Shown in pieces: positions 52,902 through 64,000 of a stretch of 64,000 bases of DNA. A program made the translations under genes and the position numbers. Under the pieces are notes generated by a model. That model saw nothing but the letters and a program-made list of their open reading frames with translations. It did not search any database and was not told where the DNA came from. Location: contig NZ_JACBYS010000001.1 of NCBI RefSeq assembly GCF_013408245.1, positions 372,001-436,000 on the forward strand, given 5' to 3'. The first letter of the stretch is position 1; each line of letters begins with the position of its first letter. The stretch is from Duganella sp. 1224 (GTDB lineage: Bacteria; Pseudomonadota; Gammaproteobacteria; Burkholderiales; Burkholderiaceae_D).

Positions 52902-54344
52902 ATGTCCGCAGTCTCGCTTTTTTGTCTCGTCTTCGCCTACTTCGCCGTACTGCTGCTGGTCGCCAGGCGCACTTCCCGCAACGCCAACAACGACAGCTTC
53001 TTCATCGGTAACAAGCGCAGTCACTGGCTGCTGGTGGCCTTCGGCATGGTCGGCACCACCCTCAGTGGCGTCACCTTCGTCAGCGTCCCCGGCTCGGTCG
53101 GCCGCGATGGCTTCGGCTACCTGCAGGTCATTTTCGGCTACATCCTCGGCTACATCGCCGTCGCCGCCATCCTGCTGCCGCTGTACTACCGTCTCAAGCT
53201 CACCTCGATCTACACCTACCTCGAACAACGCTTCGGCCCGCGCGCCTGCCAGAGCGGCGCGTTTTTCTTCATCGTCTCGCGCCTGCTGAGCGCTTCCGGC
53301 CGCCTGTACCTGGTGGTCAACGTCCTGCAGATCACCATCCTCGACAGCATGGGCGTGCCGTTCTGGCTGACCACCACCGTCATTCTCGCCATGATCCTGC
53401 TGTACACCTACGAGGGCGGCGTCAAGACCATCGTCTGGACCGACACGCTGCAAACCACCGGCATGGTGCTGGGCCTGGTCATCTGCGCCGGCTGGCTGAT
53501 GCACGCCATGGGCCTCGGCCCGCTGGACAGCTTGGCCCAGATGCAGGCCCACGGCTTCACCAAGGTGATCACCACCTCGATCGACAGCCCGGCCAACTTC
53601 TGGAAGCAGCTGGCGGCCGGCTTCTTCATCGTGCTGGCCATGACCGGCATAGACCAGGAAACCATGCAAAAAAATATTTCGGTGCGCACCCTGCGCGACT
53701 CGCAGAAGAACATGCTGGTGACCACCGCTGTATTGACGGCTGTACTGGTGCTGTTCATGTTCCTGGGTGGGCTGCTGTACCTGTACGCGCCCGGCGCCGG
53801 CATCAGCGCCAGCGGCGACAAGCTGTTCCCGGCGGTGGTGATGGGGCAGATGCCGGCGGCGCTGCAACTGATTTTCTTCATCGGCCTGATCTCGGCGCTG
53901 TTCCCCAGCGCCGACGGCGCCATGACCGCGCTGACCTCCAGCTTCAGCATCGACATCCTCGGCGTGCAGCGCCGCACCGACATGAGCGAGGCCGACCGCG
54001 TACGCTTGCGCCACCGCGTGCACCTGGGCTTCTGCGCCATCTTCCTGGCGCTGGTGCTGGTGTTCAAGTGGGCGGACAATCCCAGCATGTTCGGCGTGGT
54101 GCTGAAGCTGGCCGGCTACACCTATGGCCCATTGCTGGGCTTGTTCGCCTTCGGTATGCTGACCCGCCGCGCGGTGCGCGACCGCTGGGTGCCGCTGGTG
54201 GCACTGGTCGGCCCGGCGCTGTGCTATGTAGTTGATTCTAATCAGCAATTGCTTTTCGGAAGCTACCGCATCGGGCTGGAATTGCTTATCCTGAATGGCC
54301 TGCTGGTGTTTGCCGGCCTGATGGTCATTTCCAAAAAGCAGTAA
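52902..54344 (+). CDS. sodium:solute symporter family protein
   Basis: This is a 480-residue inner-membrane carrier with 13 predicted helices (LeuT-like fold). SSS marks are DSFFIGNKRSHWLLVAFGMV at the N-terminus, FLSGVTFVSVPG-type helix 1-2 residues, GGVKTIVWTDTLQTTGM near 170, and MTGIDQETMQKNISVRTLRD near 248. SSS proteins take up sugars, amino acids or vitamins with sodium; the substrate cannot be read here. It is not obviously in an operon: sppA follows after 43 nt. Confidence 0.88.
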   Translation: MSAVSLFCLVFAYFAVLLLVARRTSRNANNDSFFIGNKRSHWLLVAFGMVGTTLSGVTFVSVPGSVGRDGFGYLQVIFGYILGYIAVAAILLPLYYRLKLTSIYTYLEQRFGPRACQSGAFFFIVSRLLSASGRLYLVVNVLQITILDSMGVPFWLTTTVILAMILLYTYEGGVKTIVWTDTLQTTGMVLGLVICAGWLMHAMGLGPLDSLAQMQAHGFTKVITTSIDSPANFWKQLAAGFFIVLAMTGIDQETMQKNISVRTLRDSQKNMLVTTAVLTAVLVLFMFLGGLLYLYAPGAGISASGDKLFPAVVMGQMPAALQLIFFIGLISALFPSADGAMTALTSSFSIDILGVQRRTDMSEADRVRLRHRVHLGFCAIFLALVLVFKWADNPSMFGVVLKLAGYTYGPLLGLFAFGMLTRRAVRDRWVPLVALVGPALCYVVDSNQQLLFGSYRIGLELLILNGLLVFAGLMVISKKQ

Positions 54345-54387
54345 TGGCAGTATTATCATTGCAAATAACGCAACCACTGGAGCATTG

Positions 54388-56258
<1,871 letters not shown>

Positions 56259-56262
<4 letters not shown>

Positions 56263-57515
56263 GCCAGCGGTAACTCCACCTCGAAGCAGCTGCGCCCATC
56301 CTTCATCAGGGCGCAGCGCGCTTCGCCGCCGTGGCGTCGGGCGATCTGCCGCACCAGCGCCAGTCCCAGTCCGGCACCGGTATTATCCAGCGTGCCGCGG
56401 CGGCGGAAGAAGGGCTCGAACACGCGCTCGAATTCCGGATCCGGCACGCCCGGCCCCTGGTCCCACACCCGCAACAGCGCCATCTTGCCGGCCACCGTGA
56501 TCCGCACGCTGGCTGGCGGCACGCCGTGGCGGTGGGCGTTCTCCAGCAGGTTGCGCAGCAGGCGGCGCAGCAGGCGCGGGTCGCCGCGCAGCAGCGCCGA
56601 TTCGCCGTCCAGCGTGGCGTCGTCGTAGCGCGCGCATTCCTCGGCGGCCAGGGCCAGCAGGTCCAGCTCCTCGGTGTCGGTGTTTTCCGGAATCGCGCCC
56701 AGGCGGCTGGCCAGCAGGATCTCGTCCAGCAGATGATTCAGTTCGGCGATGTCCTGTTCCAGGCCGGCGCGCCGTTTCGCATCGATGCCCTCGGGGATCA
56801 GCTCCAGCGCCAGGCGGATGCGCGCCAGCGGCGTGCGCAGCTCGTGCGAGGCGTTGGCCAGCAGCGTCTTGTGCGCGCCCACCAGCCGCTCGATCTGGTC
56901 GGCCGCGCGGTTGAAGCTTTGCGCCAGCCGCGCCACCTCGTCCTTGCCCTCGACCGGCACGCGCGCGGTGAGGTCGCCGGCGCCCAGTTTCTCGACGCCC
57001 AGCTGCAGCCGCTCCAGCCGCTTGGTCAAATGCCGCACCAGCGGAAACGCCGCCACGCCGATGCCCAGCGCCGCCAGCAGCAGCGCGTTGTGCAGGATGG
57101 CCTTGGGACGGGTGAAGCCGAGCGGCTCGCTGGACAGCAGCTTGCGGCCGTCCGGCAGGCGCACGAACGATTCCGGCGGCGGCCCGGTCATGCCCTGGCG
57201 GCGCCAGCGGCGCGCCGGGATGAATTCCCCCACCACCGCCAGCGGGCGCCAGTCGCGCGTGTACAGCGTCATGTGGGCGTTGTTCAGATTGGCGGCCACG
57301 CGCGCCAGCGCCGCCTGCTGCTGCGCCGGCGGCGCGTCCGGCGGCGCCAGCACGTTCTGCATGATCTGCGCCAGCGTGGCGTTGGAGCGCTCCAGCGGGC
57401 TGCCGCTGCGGTCCCAGATTTCCAGCGTGGCGATGGCGAAGATGGCCAGGATCAGCAGCAGCGCCACGTAGAAGCGGAAGTACAGCCGCGGCCAGCCGAC
57501 GTTCAACCGTTTCAT
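56259..57515 (-). CDS. sensor histidine kinase of an OmpR-type system
   Basis: This is a 418-residue membrane kinase with helices at about 12-30 and 146-165 flanking a ~110-residue periplasmic domain. A HAMP domain (about 165-220), HisKA with NASHELRTPLARIRLALELI (phospho-His in HELRTP), and an HATPase with NLLENAHRHG, DQGPGVP and NTGAGLGLALV follow. It resembles RstB/CpxA-like sensors. The start overlaps the regulator stop by one base. The divergent efflux operon is the likely target of the pair. Confidence 0.92.
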
Positions 57516-58243
57516 CAGTCCTGCACCTTGGCGAACAGGTAGCCGGCGCCGCGCACGGTGATGATGCGGCGCGGTTTTTTCGGGTCGTCCTCGACGGCGG
57601 CGCGGATGCGCGACATGTGGACGTCGATCGAGCGGTCGAAGGCCTCCAGCGGCTCGCCCTTGAGCAGGTCCATCAGCGCGTCGCGCGACAGCACGCGGCC
57701 GGCGTGGCGCGCCAGCACCAGCAGCAGGTCGAACTGGTAGGCGGTCAGCTCGCACGGCACGCCGTCCAGCCGCGCCGCGTGGGCGGCCGGGTCGATCTCC
57801 AGCCGGCCGAAGCGCAGGAACGCGTCGGCCGCCGGCGGCGTGGCGCCGGGCGGCGCGTCGATGTGGCGCAGGTCGACGCGGCGGCGCAGGATGGCGCGCA
57901 GGCGCGCCAGCAGCTCGCGCGGCTCGAACGGCTTGGGCAGGTAGTCGTCGGCGCCGATCTCCAGGCCGACGATGCGGTCGATGGCGTCGCCGCGCGCGGT
58001 CAGCATCAGCACCGGCACGTCGGAGCTGGCGCGCAGCTGGCGGCACACGTCCAGGCCGTCCATGTCGGGCAGCATCAGGTCGAGGATCAGCGCGTCGATC
58101 TCGGCGGCGGCGAGGTGGTCGAGGGCGGCGCGGCCGGTGGCCGCGTGGGTCACGCGAAAGCCGGCCTGGCCGAGGTACTCGGTGAGCATCTCGGCCAGGC
58201 GCGGATCGTCTTCGACCAGCAAAATTCGGTCTACAGGATTCAT
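57515..58243 (-). CDS. OmpR-family response regulator
   Basis: This is a 242-residue regulator. The receiver has RILLVEDDPRLAEML (acidic pair), the phosphoacceptor Asp in ALILDLMLPDMDG, and the Lys in ADDYLPKPFEPRELL. The C-terminal winged helix starts near residue 140 and includes LTAYQFDLLLVLARHAGRVL and RSIDVHMSRIRAAVEDDPKK. The start may be ATG 58243 or the in-frame ATG 58252; neither has a clear ribosome site. It is RstA-like by sequence and divergent from the mdtA-type gene, 243 nt apart. Confidence 0.92.
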   Translation of the reverse strand: MNPVDRILLVEDDPRLAEMLTEYLGQAGFRVTHAATGRAALDHLAAAEIDALILDLMLPDMDGLDVCRQLRASSDVPVLMLTARGDAIDRIVGLEIGADDYLPKPFEPRELLARLRAILRRRVDLRHIDAPPGATPPAADAFLRFGRLEIDPAAHAARLDGVPCELTAYQFDLLLVLARHAGRVLSRDALMDLLKGEPLEAFDRSIDVHMSRIRAAVEDDPKKPRRIITVRGAGYLFAKVQD

Positions 58244-58486
58244 GGGGGGCATTCTACGCTACGGTCAACCCGGCCAGTATGCCGCGCGCCGCACCCGGGA
58301 CGATGTCGCGCGGGTAAAGAAATGTAAAGGTAGTTGAACGATAATCGCGCAAAGTCCTTGATTTGTAGCGAGTTTGTAACCCCGTCGGGTGACCCGCAGA
58401 CAGCGGCGGGACCTTATGCTACAGTCCCACGATTGATTGCCATGGCGCGTTTGCCATGGACACGCACGTCTACAAAAAGGATAACG

Positions 58487-59920
58487 ATGGATTCGCAAGC
58501 CAAGCCGACTTTGAGTGCCAACCCTCCCAAGCGCAGCCGCAAGATTGTGGGCAGCGTGATCGCCATCGCCGTCATGGCGGCGCTGGGCGGGCTGGCGTGG
58601 CATCTGACGCACCAGCCGGCTGGCGGTGCGCCAGGAGCACAAGGTCCCGGCGGCCCCGGTCCGGGCGGTCCTGGCGGTCCCGGTGGGGCGGGCGGCGGCC
58701 GCCGCATGCCGGCCACCACGGTGGGCGTGGCCACCGCTGAAAAGGCCGACGTGCCGGTGACGCTGGAGGCGCTGGGCACGGTGACGGCGGCGGCCACCAC
58801 CACCGTGCGGCCGCAGGTGTCGGGCATCCTGCAATCGGTGCTGTTCAAGGAAGGGCAGATGGTCAAGGCCGGCCAGGTGCTGGCGCAGATCGACCCGCGC
58901 CAGTTCGAGATGGCGCTGATGCAGGCCACCGGCACCCGCCAGCGCGACGAGGCGCAGCTGGAAAACGCCAGGCTGACGCTGAACCGCTACCGCACGCTGC
59001 TGACCCAGGACTCGATCGCGCGCCAGGACGTGGACACGCAGGCGGCGCTGGTCAAGCAGCTGGAGGGCACGGTGCTGACCGACAAGGCGGCCGAGGGCAC
59101 GGCGCGGCTGAACCTGGGCTACACCAAGGTGGTGGCGCCGATCTCCGGCCGCGTGGGCTTGCGCGTGGTCGACATCGGCAACCTGGTCAGCTCCAGCGAC
59201 ACCGGCGGCCTGGCCGTGATCACCCAGCTGTCGCCGATCGACGTCGAGTTTTCGATTCCGCAGGACAGCGTGCCGGCGGTGGCGCAGCGCGTCAACGATG
59301 GCGCGGCGCTGCCGGCGCTGGCGCTGGACCGCACCCGCACCGCCACGCTGGACAGCGGCGCCTTCAAGGCCATGGACAACCAGATCGATACCCAGACCGG
59401 CACCGTCAAGGCCAAGGCGCGCTTCAACAACGCCAAGCTGGCGCTGTTCCCGAGCCAGTTCGTCAACGTGCGCCTGGAACTGAACACCGTCAAGGACGCG
59501 GTCATGGTGCCGGTCAACGCGCTGCGCCACGGGAACAACGGCGACTTCGTTTACGTGCTGAAGGAAGACAAGACCGTGACCGTGCGCCCGGTCAAGCGCG
59601 GCGTGGCCACCGTCGACAAGGTGCAGATCACCGAGGGCCTGAAGCTGGGCGAGCAGGTGATCACCGAGGGCGCCGACCGCCTGAAGGAAGGCGCCAAGGT
59701 GACGCTGCCCGGCCAGGGCGGCCAGGGCGGCTGGGGCGGCAAGGGCAAGGGCGGCGACCACGCCGGCGGCTGGAAGGGCAAGCGCGATGGCGCGGCGGCC
59801 GGCGAGGGCGCCGGTGGCACGCCGGGAGCGACCGCGGCTTCGGCGGCGTCCGCGCCGGCCGGCGAGGCGCCGTCCACTGAACACCGCCGCCGCAACAAGG
59901 AAGGCGCGGCACAGCAATGA
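58487..59920 (+). CDS. mdtA: RND efflux periplasmic adaptor, MdtA type
   Basis: This is a 477-residue membrane-fusion protein with an N-terminal anchor helix ([20 protein letters not shown]). A Gly/Pro-rich spacer follows (about 43-70), then the MdtA-like core: [20 protein letters not shown], the alpha-hairpin, and [20 protein letters not shown]. The C-terminal ~50 residues are Gly/Ala/Lys low complexity, longer than usual. ATG 58487 follows AAAAAGGATAACG. It shares ATGA with the pump gene, forming a tripartite MdtABC-type system. Confidence 0.9.
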   Translation: MDSQAKPTLSANPPKRSRKIVGSVIAIAVMAALGGLAWHLTHQPAGGAPGAQGPGGPGPGGPGGPGGAGGGRRMPATTVGVATAEKADVPVTLEALGTVTAAATTTVRPQVSGILQSVLFKEGQMVKAGQVLAQIDPRQFEMALMQATGTRQRDEAQLENARLTLNRYRTLLTQDSIARQDVDTQAALVKQLEGTVLTDKAAEGTARLNLGYTKVVAPISGRVGLRVVDIGNLVSSSDTGGLAVITQLSPIDVEFSIPQDSVPAVAQRVNDGAALPALALDRTRTATLDSGAFKAMDNQIDTQTGTVKAKARFNNAKLALFPSQFVNVRLELNTVKDAVMVPVNALRHGNNGDFVYVLKEDKTVTVRPVKRGVATVDKVQITEGLKLGEQVITEGADRLKEGAKVTLPGQGGQGGWGGKGKGGDHAGGWKGKRDGAAAGEGAGGTPGATAASAASAPAGEAPSTEHRRRNKEGAAQQ

Positions 59921-62900
59921 GTCCATCCGCACCCTTCATCCAGCGCCCGGTAGCGACCTCGCTGCTGATGCTGGCGATCGTCCTGGCGGGTATCGTCGGC
60001 TTCAAGTTCCTGCCGCTGTCGGCGTTGCCGCAGGTCGACTTCCCGACCATCCAGGTGCAGACGTTGTACCCGGGCGGCAGCCCGGAAGTGATGGCGCAGA
60101 CCGTGACCGCGCCGCTGGAGCGCCAGTTCGGCGCCATGGCCGGCCTGTCGCGCATGAGCTCCACCAGCGCCGCCGGCGTTTCCATCATCACGCTGCAGTT
60201 CGGCCTGGGCCAGACGCTGGACGTGGCCGAGCAGGAAGTGCAGGCCGCGATCAACGCCGGCAACTCGCTGCTGCCGACCGACCTGCCGGCGCCGCCGGTG
60301 TACGCCAAGGTCAACCCGGCCGACGCGCCGGTGCTGACGCTGGCCATCACCTCCGACACCATGCCGCTGACCGAGGTGCAGAACATCGTCAACACCCGGC
60401 TGGCGCTGAAGGTCAGCCAGGTGTCCGGTGTGGGCCTGGTGACGCTGAGCGGCGGCCAGCGGCCGGCGGTCCGCATCCAGGCCGACACCAACGCGCTGGC
60501 CTCGTACGGCCTCGGCCTGGACACGCTGCGCACCGCCATCACGGCGGCCAACGCCAACGGCGCCAAGGGCAGCTTCGACGGCCCGACGCGCGCCTACAGC
60601 ATCAACGCCAACGACCAGCTGGTGACCGCCAGGGACTATAAAGACCTGATCCTGGCCTACAAGAACGGCGCCCCGGTGCGCCTGACCGACGTCGCCACCG
60701 TGGTGGACAGCGCCGAGAACGTGGAGCTGGGCGCCTGGTCCGGCAACCAGGACAGCCTGAAACAGGCGATCATCCTCAACGTGCAGCGCCAGCCCGGCGC
60801 CAACGTGATCCAGACCGTGGACGCCATCAAGGCGCGCCTGCCGGAGCTGCAGGCCGGCCTGCCGGCCGCCATGCACGTGGAGGTGCTGAGCGACCGCACC
60901 ACCGGCATCCGCGCCTCGGTCGAACACGTGGAGATGGAGCTGGTGCTGGCCGTGGTGCTGGTGGTGCTGGTGATCTTCGCCTTCCTGCACAGCCTGCGCG
61001 CCACCATCATCGCCAGCCTGTCGGTGCCGATCTCGCTGATCGGCACCTGTGGCGTGATGTATTTGCTCGGCTATAGCCTCAACAACCTGTCGCTGATGGC
61101 GCTGACCATCGCCACCGGCTTCGTGGTCGACGACGCCATCGTCATGATCGAGAACATCGCCCGCTACATCGAGGAGGGCGAAACGCCGATGGCCGCCGCG
61201 CTCAAGGGCGCCAAGCAGATCGGCTTCACCATCATCTCGCTGACGGTGTCGCTGATCGCCGTGCTGATCCCGCTGCTGTTCATGGGCGACGTGGTGGGCC
61301 GGCTGTTCCGCGAGTTCGCCATCTCGCTGGCGATCACCATCCTGATCTCGGCGGTGGTGTCGCTGACGCTGGTGCCGATGATGTCCGGCCGCTGGCTGAA
61401 GAACCACGCCGACGAAAAGCCGTCGCGCTTCGCGGTGCGCTTCCAGGCCTTCTTCGACTGGGTGATCGGCCACTACGACAAGTCGCTGACCTGGGTCATC
61501 GAGCATAGCGGCCTGACGCTGCTGGTGGCGCTGGGCACGCTGCTGCTGACGGTGCTGCTGTACGTGATCATTCCCAAGGGCCTGTTCCCGACCCAGGACA
61601 CCGGCCAGCTGCAGGCGCGCCTGGAAACCGGCAAGGCGGTGTCCTACGACAAGATGGCGGCGCTGCAGCAGCAGGCGGCCAGGGCCATCCTGGCCGACCC
61701 GGATGTCGAGAACCTCAGCTCCGTGGTGGGCGTGGACGCCGCCAACAACACCATGCTGCACACCGGCAGCATGCTGATCAACCTGAAGCGCCAGCGCGGT
61801 GCCAGCCAGCAGGCCATCATGGACCGGCTGCGCGCGCGCGTGGCCGAGATGCCGGGCCTGACGCTGTACCTGCAGCCGACCCAGGACCTGACCATCGACG
61901 CCGAAACCGGGCCGACCCAGTTCCGCGTGTCGATCGAGGGCGCGGACAACGCCTCGGTCAACGAGTGGGCCACCAGGCTGGAGGCGCAGATGCGCACCAA
62001 GGCGCAGCTGCGCAACGTCACCTCCGACGTTGGCGCCAGCGCGCCGGCGGCCTACGTCACGGTCGACCGCGACACCGCCTCGCGCCTGTCGGTCACCGCC
62101 GCCTCGATCGACGACGCGCTGTACAGCGCCTTCGGCCAGCGCATCGTCTCCACCATCTTCACCGAGACCAACCAGTACCGCGTGATCCTGGAGGCGCGGC
62201 GCGACTCGATCGCCACCCCGGCCGACCTGGAAAACCTGTACCTGCGCACCGGCTCCGGCAAACCGACGCCGCTGTCGGCGGTGGCCAAGGTCAGCGAGCG
62301 CCAGGCGCCGTTGCAGGTCACGCACGTGGCGCAGTACCCGGCCACCACGCTGGGTTTCGACACCGCGCCCGGCGTCTCGCTGGGCACGGCGGTGGACAGC
62401 ATCAAGCAGGCCGCCGCCGAGATCAAGTTCCCGGCCTCGGTCACGCTGACCTTCCTCGGCGCCTCGGGCGCCTACCAGAATTCGCTGAACAACCAGCTGT
62501 GGCTGATCCTGGCGGCGGTGGTCTGCGTCTACATCGTGCTGGGCGTGCTGTATGAGAGCTACATCCACCCGCTGACCATCCTGTCGACGCTGCCGTCGGC
62601 CGGCGTCGGCGCGCTGCTGGCGCTGTGGATCACCGGCCAGGACCTGGGCGTGATCGGCATCATCGGCATCATTCTGCTGATCGGCATCGTCAAGAAGAAC
62701 GCCATCATGATGATCGACTTCGCCATCGAGGCCGAGCGCGACGAGGGCAAGGCGCCGCGCGAGGCCATCCACCAGGCCGCGCTGCTGCGCTTCCGGCCGA
62801 TCCTGATGACCACGCTGGCGGCGCTGTTCGCGGCCGTGCCGCTGATGCTGGGCTGGGGCGAGGGCGCCGAGCTGCGCCGCCCGCTGGGCCTGGCCATCTT

Positions 62901-63033
62901 CGGCGGCCTGATCGTCAGCCAGTTGCTGACGCTGTTCACCACGCCGGTGATCTACCTCGGCTTCGACAGCCTGGGGCGGCGCCTGCGCGGCCAGCCGTCG
63001 CCGGCCACGCCGGCCGGAGGTAGCGCGCTGTGA
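59917..63033 (+). CDS. mdtB: RND multidrug efflux permease, MdtB type
   Basis: This is a 1038-residue inner-membrane proton-driven pump of normal length. It starts [20 protein letters not shown], followed by [20 protein letters not shown], the MdtB/C form. Helix 4 has the proton relay ([20 protein letters not shown], double Asp). GKVPLV-like and C-terminal [20 protein letters not shown] are present. It is translated through ATGA from mdtA and into GTGA for the next gene. Pairing of two different pump proteins is the MdtBC hallmark. Confidence 0.92.
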   Translation: MSPSAPFIQRPVATSLLMLAIVLAGIVGFKFLPLSALPQVDFPTIQVQTLYPGGSPEVMAQTVTAPLERQFGAMAGLSRMSSTSAAGVSIITLQFGLGQTLDVAEQEVQAAINAGNSLLPTDLPAPPVYAKVNPADAPVLTLAITSDTMPLTEVQNIVNTRLALKVSQVSGVGLVTLSGGQRPAVRIQADTNALASYGLGLDTLRTAITAANANGAKGSFDGPTRAYSINANDQLVTARDYKDLILAYKNGAPVRLTDVATVVDSAENVELGAWSGNQDSLKQAIILNVQRQPGANVIQTVDAIKARLPELQAGLPAAMHVEVLSDRTTGIRASVEHVEMELVLAVVLVVLVIFAFLHSLRATIIASLSVPISLIGTCGVMYLLGYSLNNLSLMALTIATGFVVDDAIVMIENIARYIEEGETPMAAALKGAKQIGFTIISLTVSLIAVLIPLLFMGDVVGRLFREFAISLAITILISAVVSLTLVPMMSGRWLKNHADEKPSRFAVRFQAFFDWVIGHYDKSLTWVIEHSGLTLLVALGTLLLTVLLYVIIPKGLFPTQDTGQLQARLETGKAVSYDKMAALQQQAARAILADPDVENLSSVVGVDAANNTMLHTGSMLINLKRQRGASQQAIMDRLRARVAEMPGLTLYLQPTQDLTIDAETGPTQFRVSIEGADNASVNEWATRLEAQMRTKAQLRNVTSDVGASAPAAYVTVDRDTASRLSVTAASIDDALYSAFGQRIVSTIFTETNQYRVILEARRDSIATPADLENLYLRTGSGKPTPLSAVAKVSERQAPLQVTHVAQYPATTLGFDTAPGVSLGTAVDSIKQAAAEIKFPASVTLTFLGASGAYQNSLNNQLWLILAAVVCVYIVLGVLYESYIHPLTILSTLPSAGVGALLALWITGQDLGVIGIIGIILLIGIVKKNAIMMIDFAIEAERDEGKAPREAIHQAALLRFRPILMTTLAALFAAVPLMLGWGEGAELRRPLGLAIFGGLIVSQLLTLFTTPVIYLGFDSLGRRLRGQPSPATPAGGSAL

Positions 63034-64000
63034 ACCTGTCGTCCCCCTTCGTCAAGCGCCCCATCGCCACCGTCCTGCTGACGGTGGGCGTGGCGCTGGC
63101 CGGCATCGGCGCGTTCTTCGTGCTGCCGGTGGCGCCGCTGCCGCAGGTCGACTTCCCGATCATCTCGGTCAGCGCCACGCTGCCCGGCGCCAGCCCGGAC
63201 ACCATGGCCACCAGCGTGGCCACGCCGCTGGAGCGCCACCTCGGCACCATCGCCGGCGTCAACGAGATGACCTCGCAGTCGAGCACCAGCTCGGCCAACG
63301 TCACGCTGCAGTTTGACCTCAACCGCAACGTCGACTCGGTGGCGCGCGAGGTGCAGGCGGCCATCAACGCCAGCCGCGTCGACCTGCCGTCCACGCTGCG
63401 CAGCAATCCGACCTACCGCAAGGCCAACACCTCCGGCGCGCCGGTGATGATCCTGGCGCTGACCTCCAAGACCCGCACGCCGGGCCAGATCTACGACGCC
63501 GTCTCCAACATCGTGCTGCAACGGCTGTCGCAGGTGACCGGCGTCGGCGACGTGGAACTGGGCGGCAGCTCGCTGCCGGCGGTGCGGGTGGAACTGAACC
63601 CGTACGCGATGAACAAGCAGGGCCTGTCGATGGAGGACGTGCGCGCCGCCATCCAGGCCGCCAACGCCAACCGCCCGCGCGGCGCGCTGCAGGGCGACGG
63701 CCGCCGGCTGCAGATCTATTCCGAGTCGGCCAACGCCACCGGCGGGCGCAGCGCCACCGACTACCAGAACCTGATCGTCGGCTACCGCAACGGTACCGAG
63801 ATCCGCCTGCGGGACGTGGCCGAGGTGGTGGACGGCGTCGAGGACCAGAACAACCTGGGCCTGTTCAATGGCGAGAAGGCCATCATCGTGCTGATCCGCT
63901 CCCAGGCCGGCGCCAACGTCATCGAGACGGTGGACAGCGTGCGCGCGCAGCTGCCGATGCTGCAGGCGCAGCTGCCGCCGGACGTCAAGATCCAGGTGGC
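63030..64000 (+). CDS. mdtC: RND multidrug efflux permease, MdtC type, 5' part
   Basis: The gene starts at GTG 63030, overlapping the mdtB stop by four bases, with GGAGGTAGCGCGCT before it, and stays open to the right edge. The 323 residues present begin [20 protein letters not shown] and contain [20 protein letters not shown], then [20 protein letters not shown], the second pump subunit of the MdtBC heterocomplex. The remaining ~700 residues should lie beyond the window. Confidence 0.9.
   Translation, partial: MNLSSPFVKRPIATVLLTVGVALAGIGAFFVLPVAPLPQVDFPIISVSATLPGASPDTMATSVATPLERHLGTIAGVNEMTSQSSTSSANVTLQFDLNRNVDSVAREVQAAINASRVDLPSTLRSNPTYRKANTSGAPVMILALTSKTRTPGQIYDAVSNIVLQRLSQVTGVGDVELGGSSLPAVRVELNPYAMNKQGLSMEDVRAAIQAANANRPRGALQGDGRRLQIYSESANATGGRSATDYQNLIVGYRNGTEIRLRDVAEVVDGVEDQNNLGLFNGEKAIIVLIRSQAGANVIETVDSVRAQLPMLQAQLPPDVKIQV

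Overview
The window looks like a chromosomal segment of a high-GC betaproteobacterium, most likely in the Oxalobacteraceae (Massilia/Duganella/Janthinobacterium group). The reasons are the GC-rich codon use, the tpiA-secG-tRNA-Leu-nuoA-to-N order with a DUF2818 gene and a NUDIX gene after nuoN, and the repeated GGGGTC(A/G)GACCCC palindromes. This placement is inference from gene order and protein character; no database search was possible.

Layout: 1-3584 holds the end of a DUF2807 protein gene, a Sel1-repeat protein, a quinone oxidoreductase, tpiA and secG. A tRNA-Leu(GAG) with its own promoter and terminator follows (3729-3892). 4012-18946 is a complete 14-gene complex I operon (nuoA to nuoN, separate nuoC and nuoD) plus DUF2818, tightly packed with many 1-nt and 4-nt overlaps. 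A NUDIX hydrolase, an HExxH lipoprotein, ispD and ispF follow.

21498-23885 is the most unusual part. Two related minus-strand modules encode a BrnT-like toxin and a DUF433-domain protein. One is intact. In the other the toxin gene has lost exactly 42 codons in frame while the DUF433 gene is kept. The modules lie tail to tail with ispF and with an NTP_transf_6 gene, and one borders a decapitated DUF1264 gene, so they look like inserted accessory DNA.

23882-36190 carries regulator/target pairs (NmrA-like/LysR, MFS/TetR with twin operators, pirin/LysR with a perfect 18-bp palindrome), a translationally coupled secreted protease-FHA-histidine kinase operon, and ribA. 36221-44383 holds an HDOD protein and a PAS-GGDEF-EAL protein with a ruined GGDEF site, a SYLF lipoprotein, a cysteine-less glutaredoxin-like protein, a PPC/DUF296 protein, a protealysin-like M4 peptidase with an emfourin-like inhibitor, an uncharacterised YkgJ/glycine-zipper/coiled-coil operon, and a DUF3820 gene. 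44425-47787 encodes fumC, mqo and a cupin as one minus-strand operon.

47956-64000 holds a secreted VOC protein, an alginate-export-type porin, a Rieske oxygenase, an MFS transporter, a sodium:solute symporter, sppA, an OmpR-type two-component system, and the mdtABC-type RND efflux operon, whose third gene runs off the right edge. Several convergent gene pairs share only a 4-nt palindromic stop overlap (CTAG or TTAA). No CRISPR array, prophage, insertion sequence or rRNA was seen, and no gene-free stretch exceeds 300 bases.
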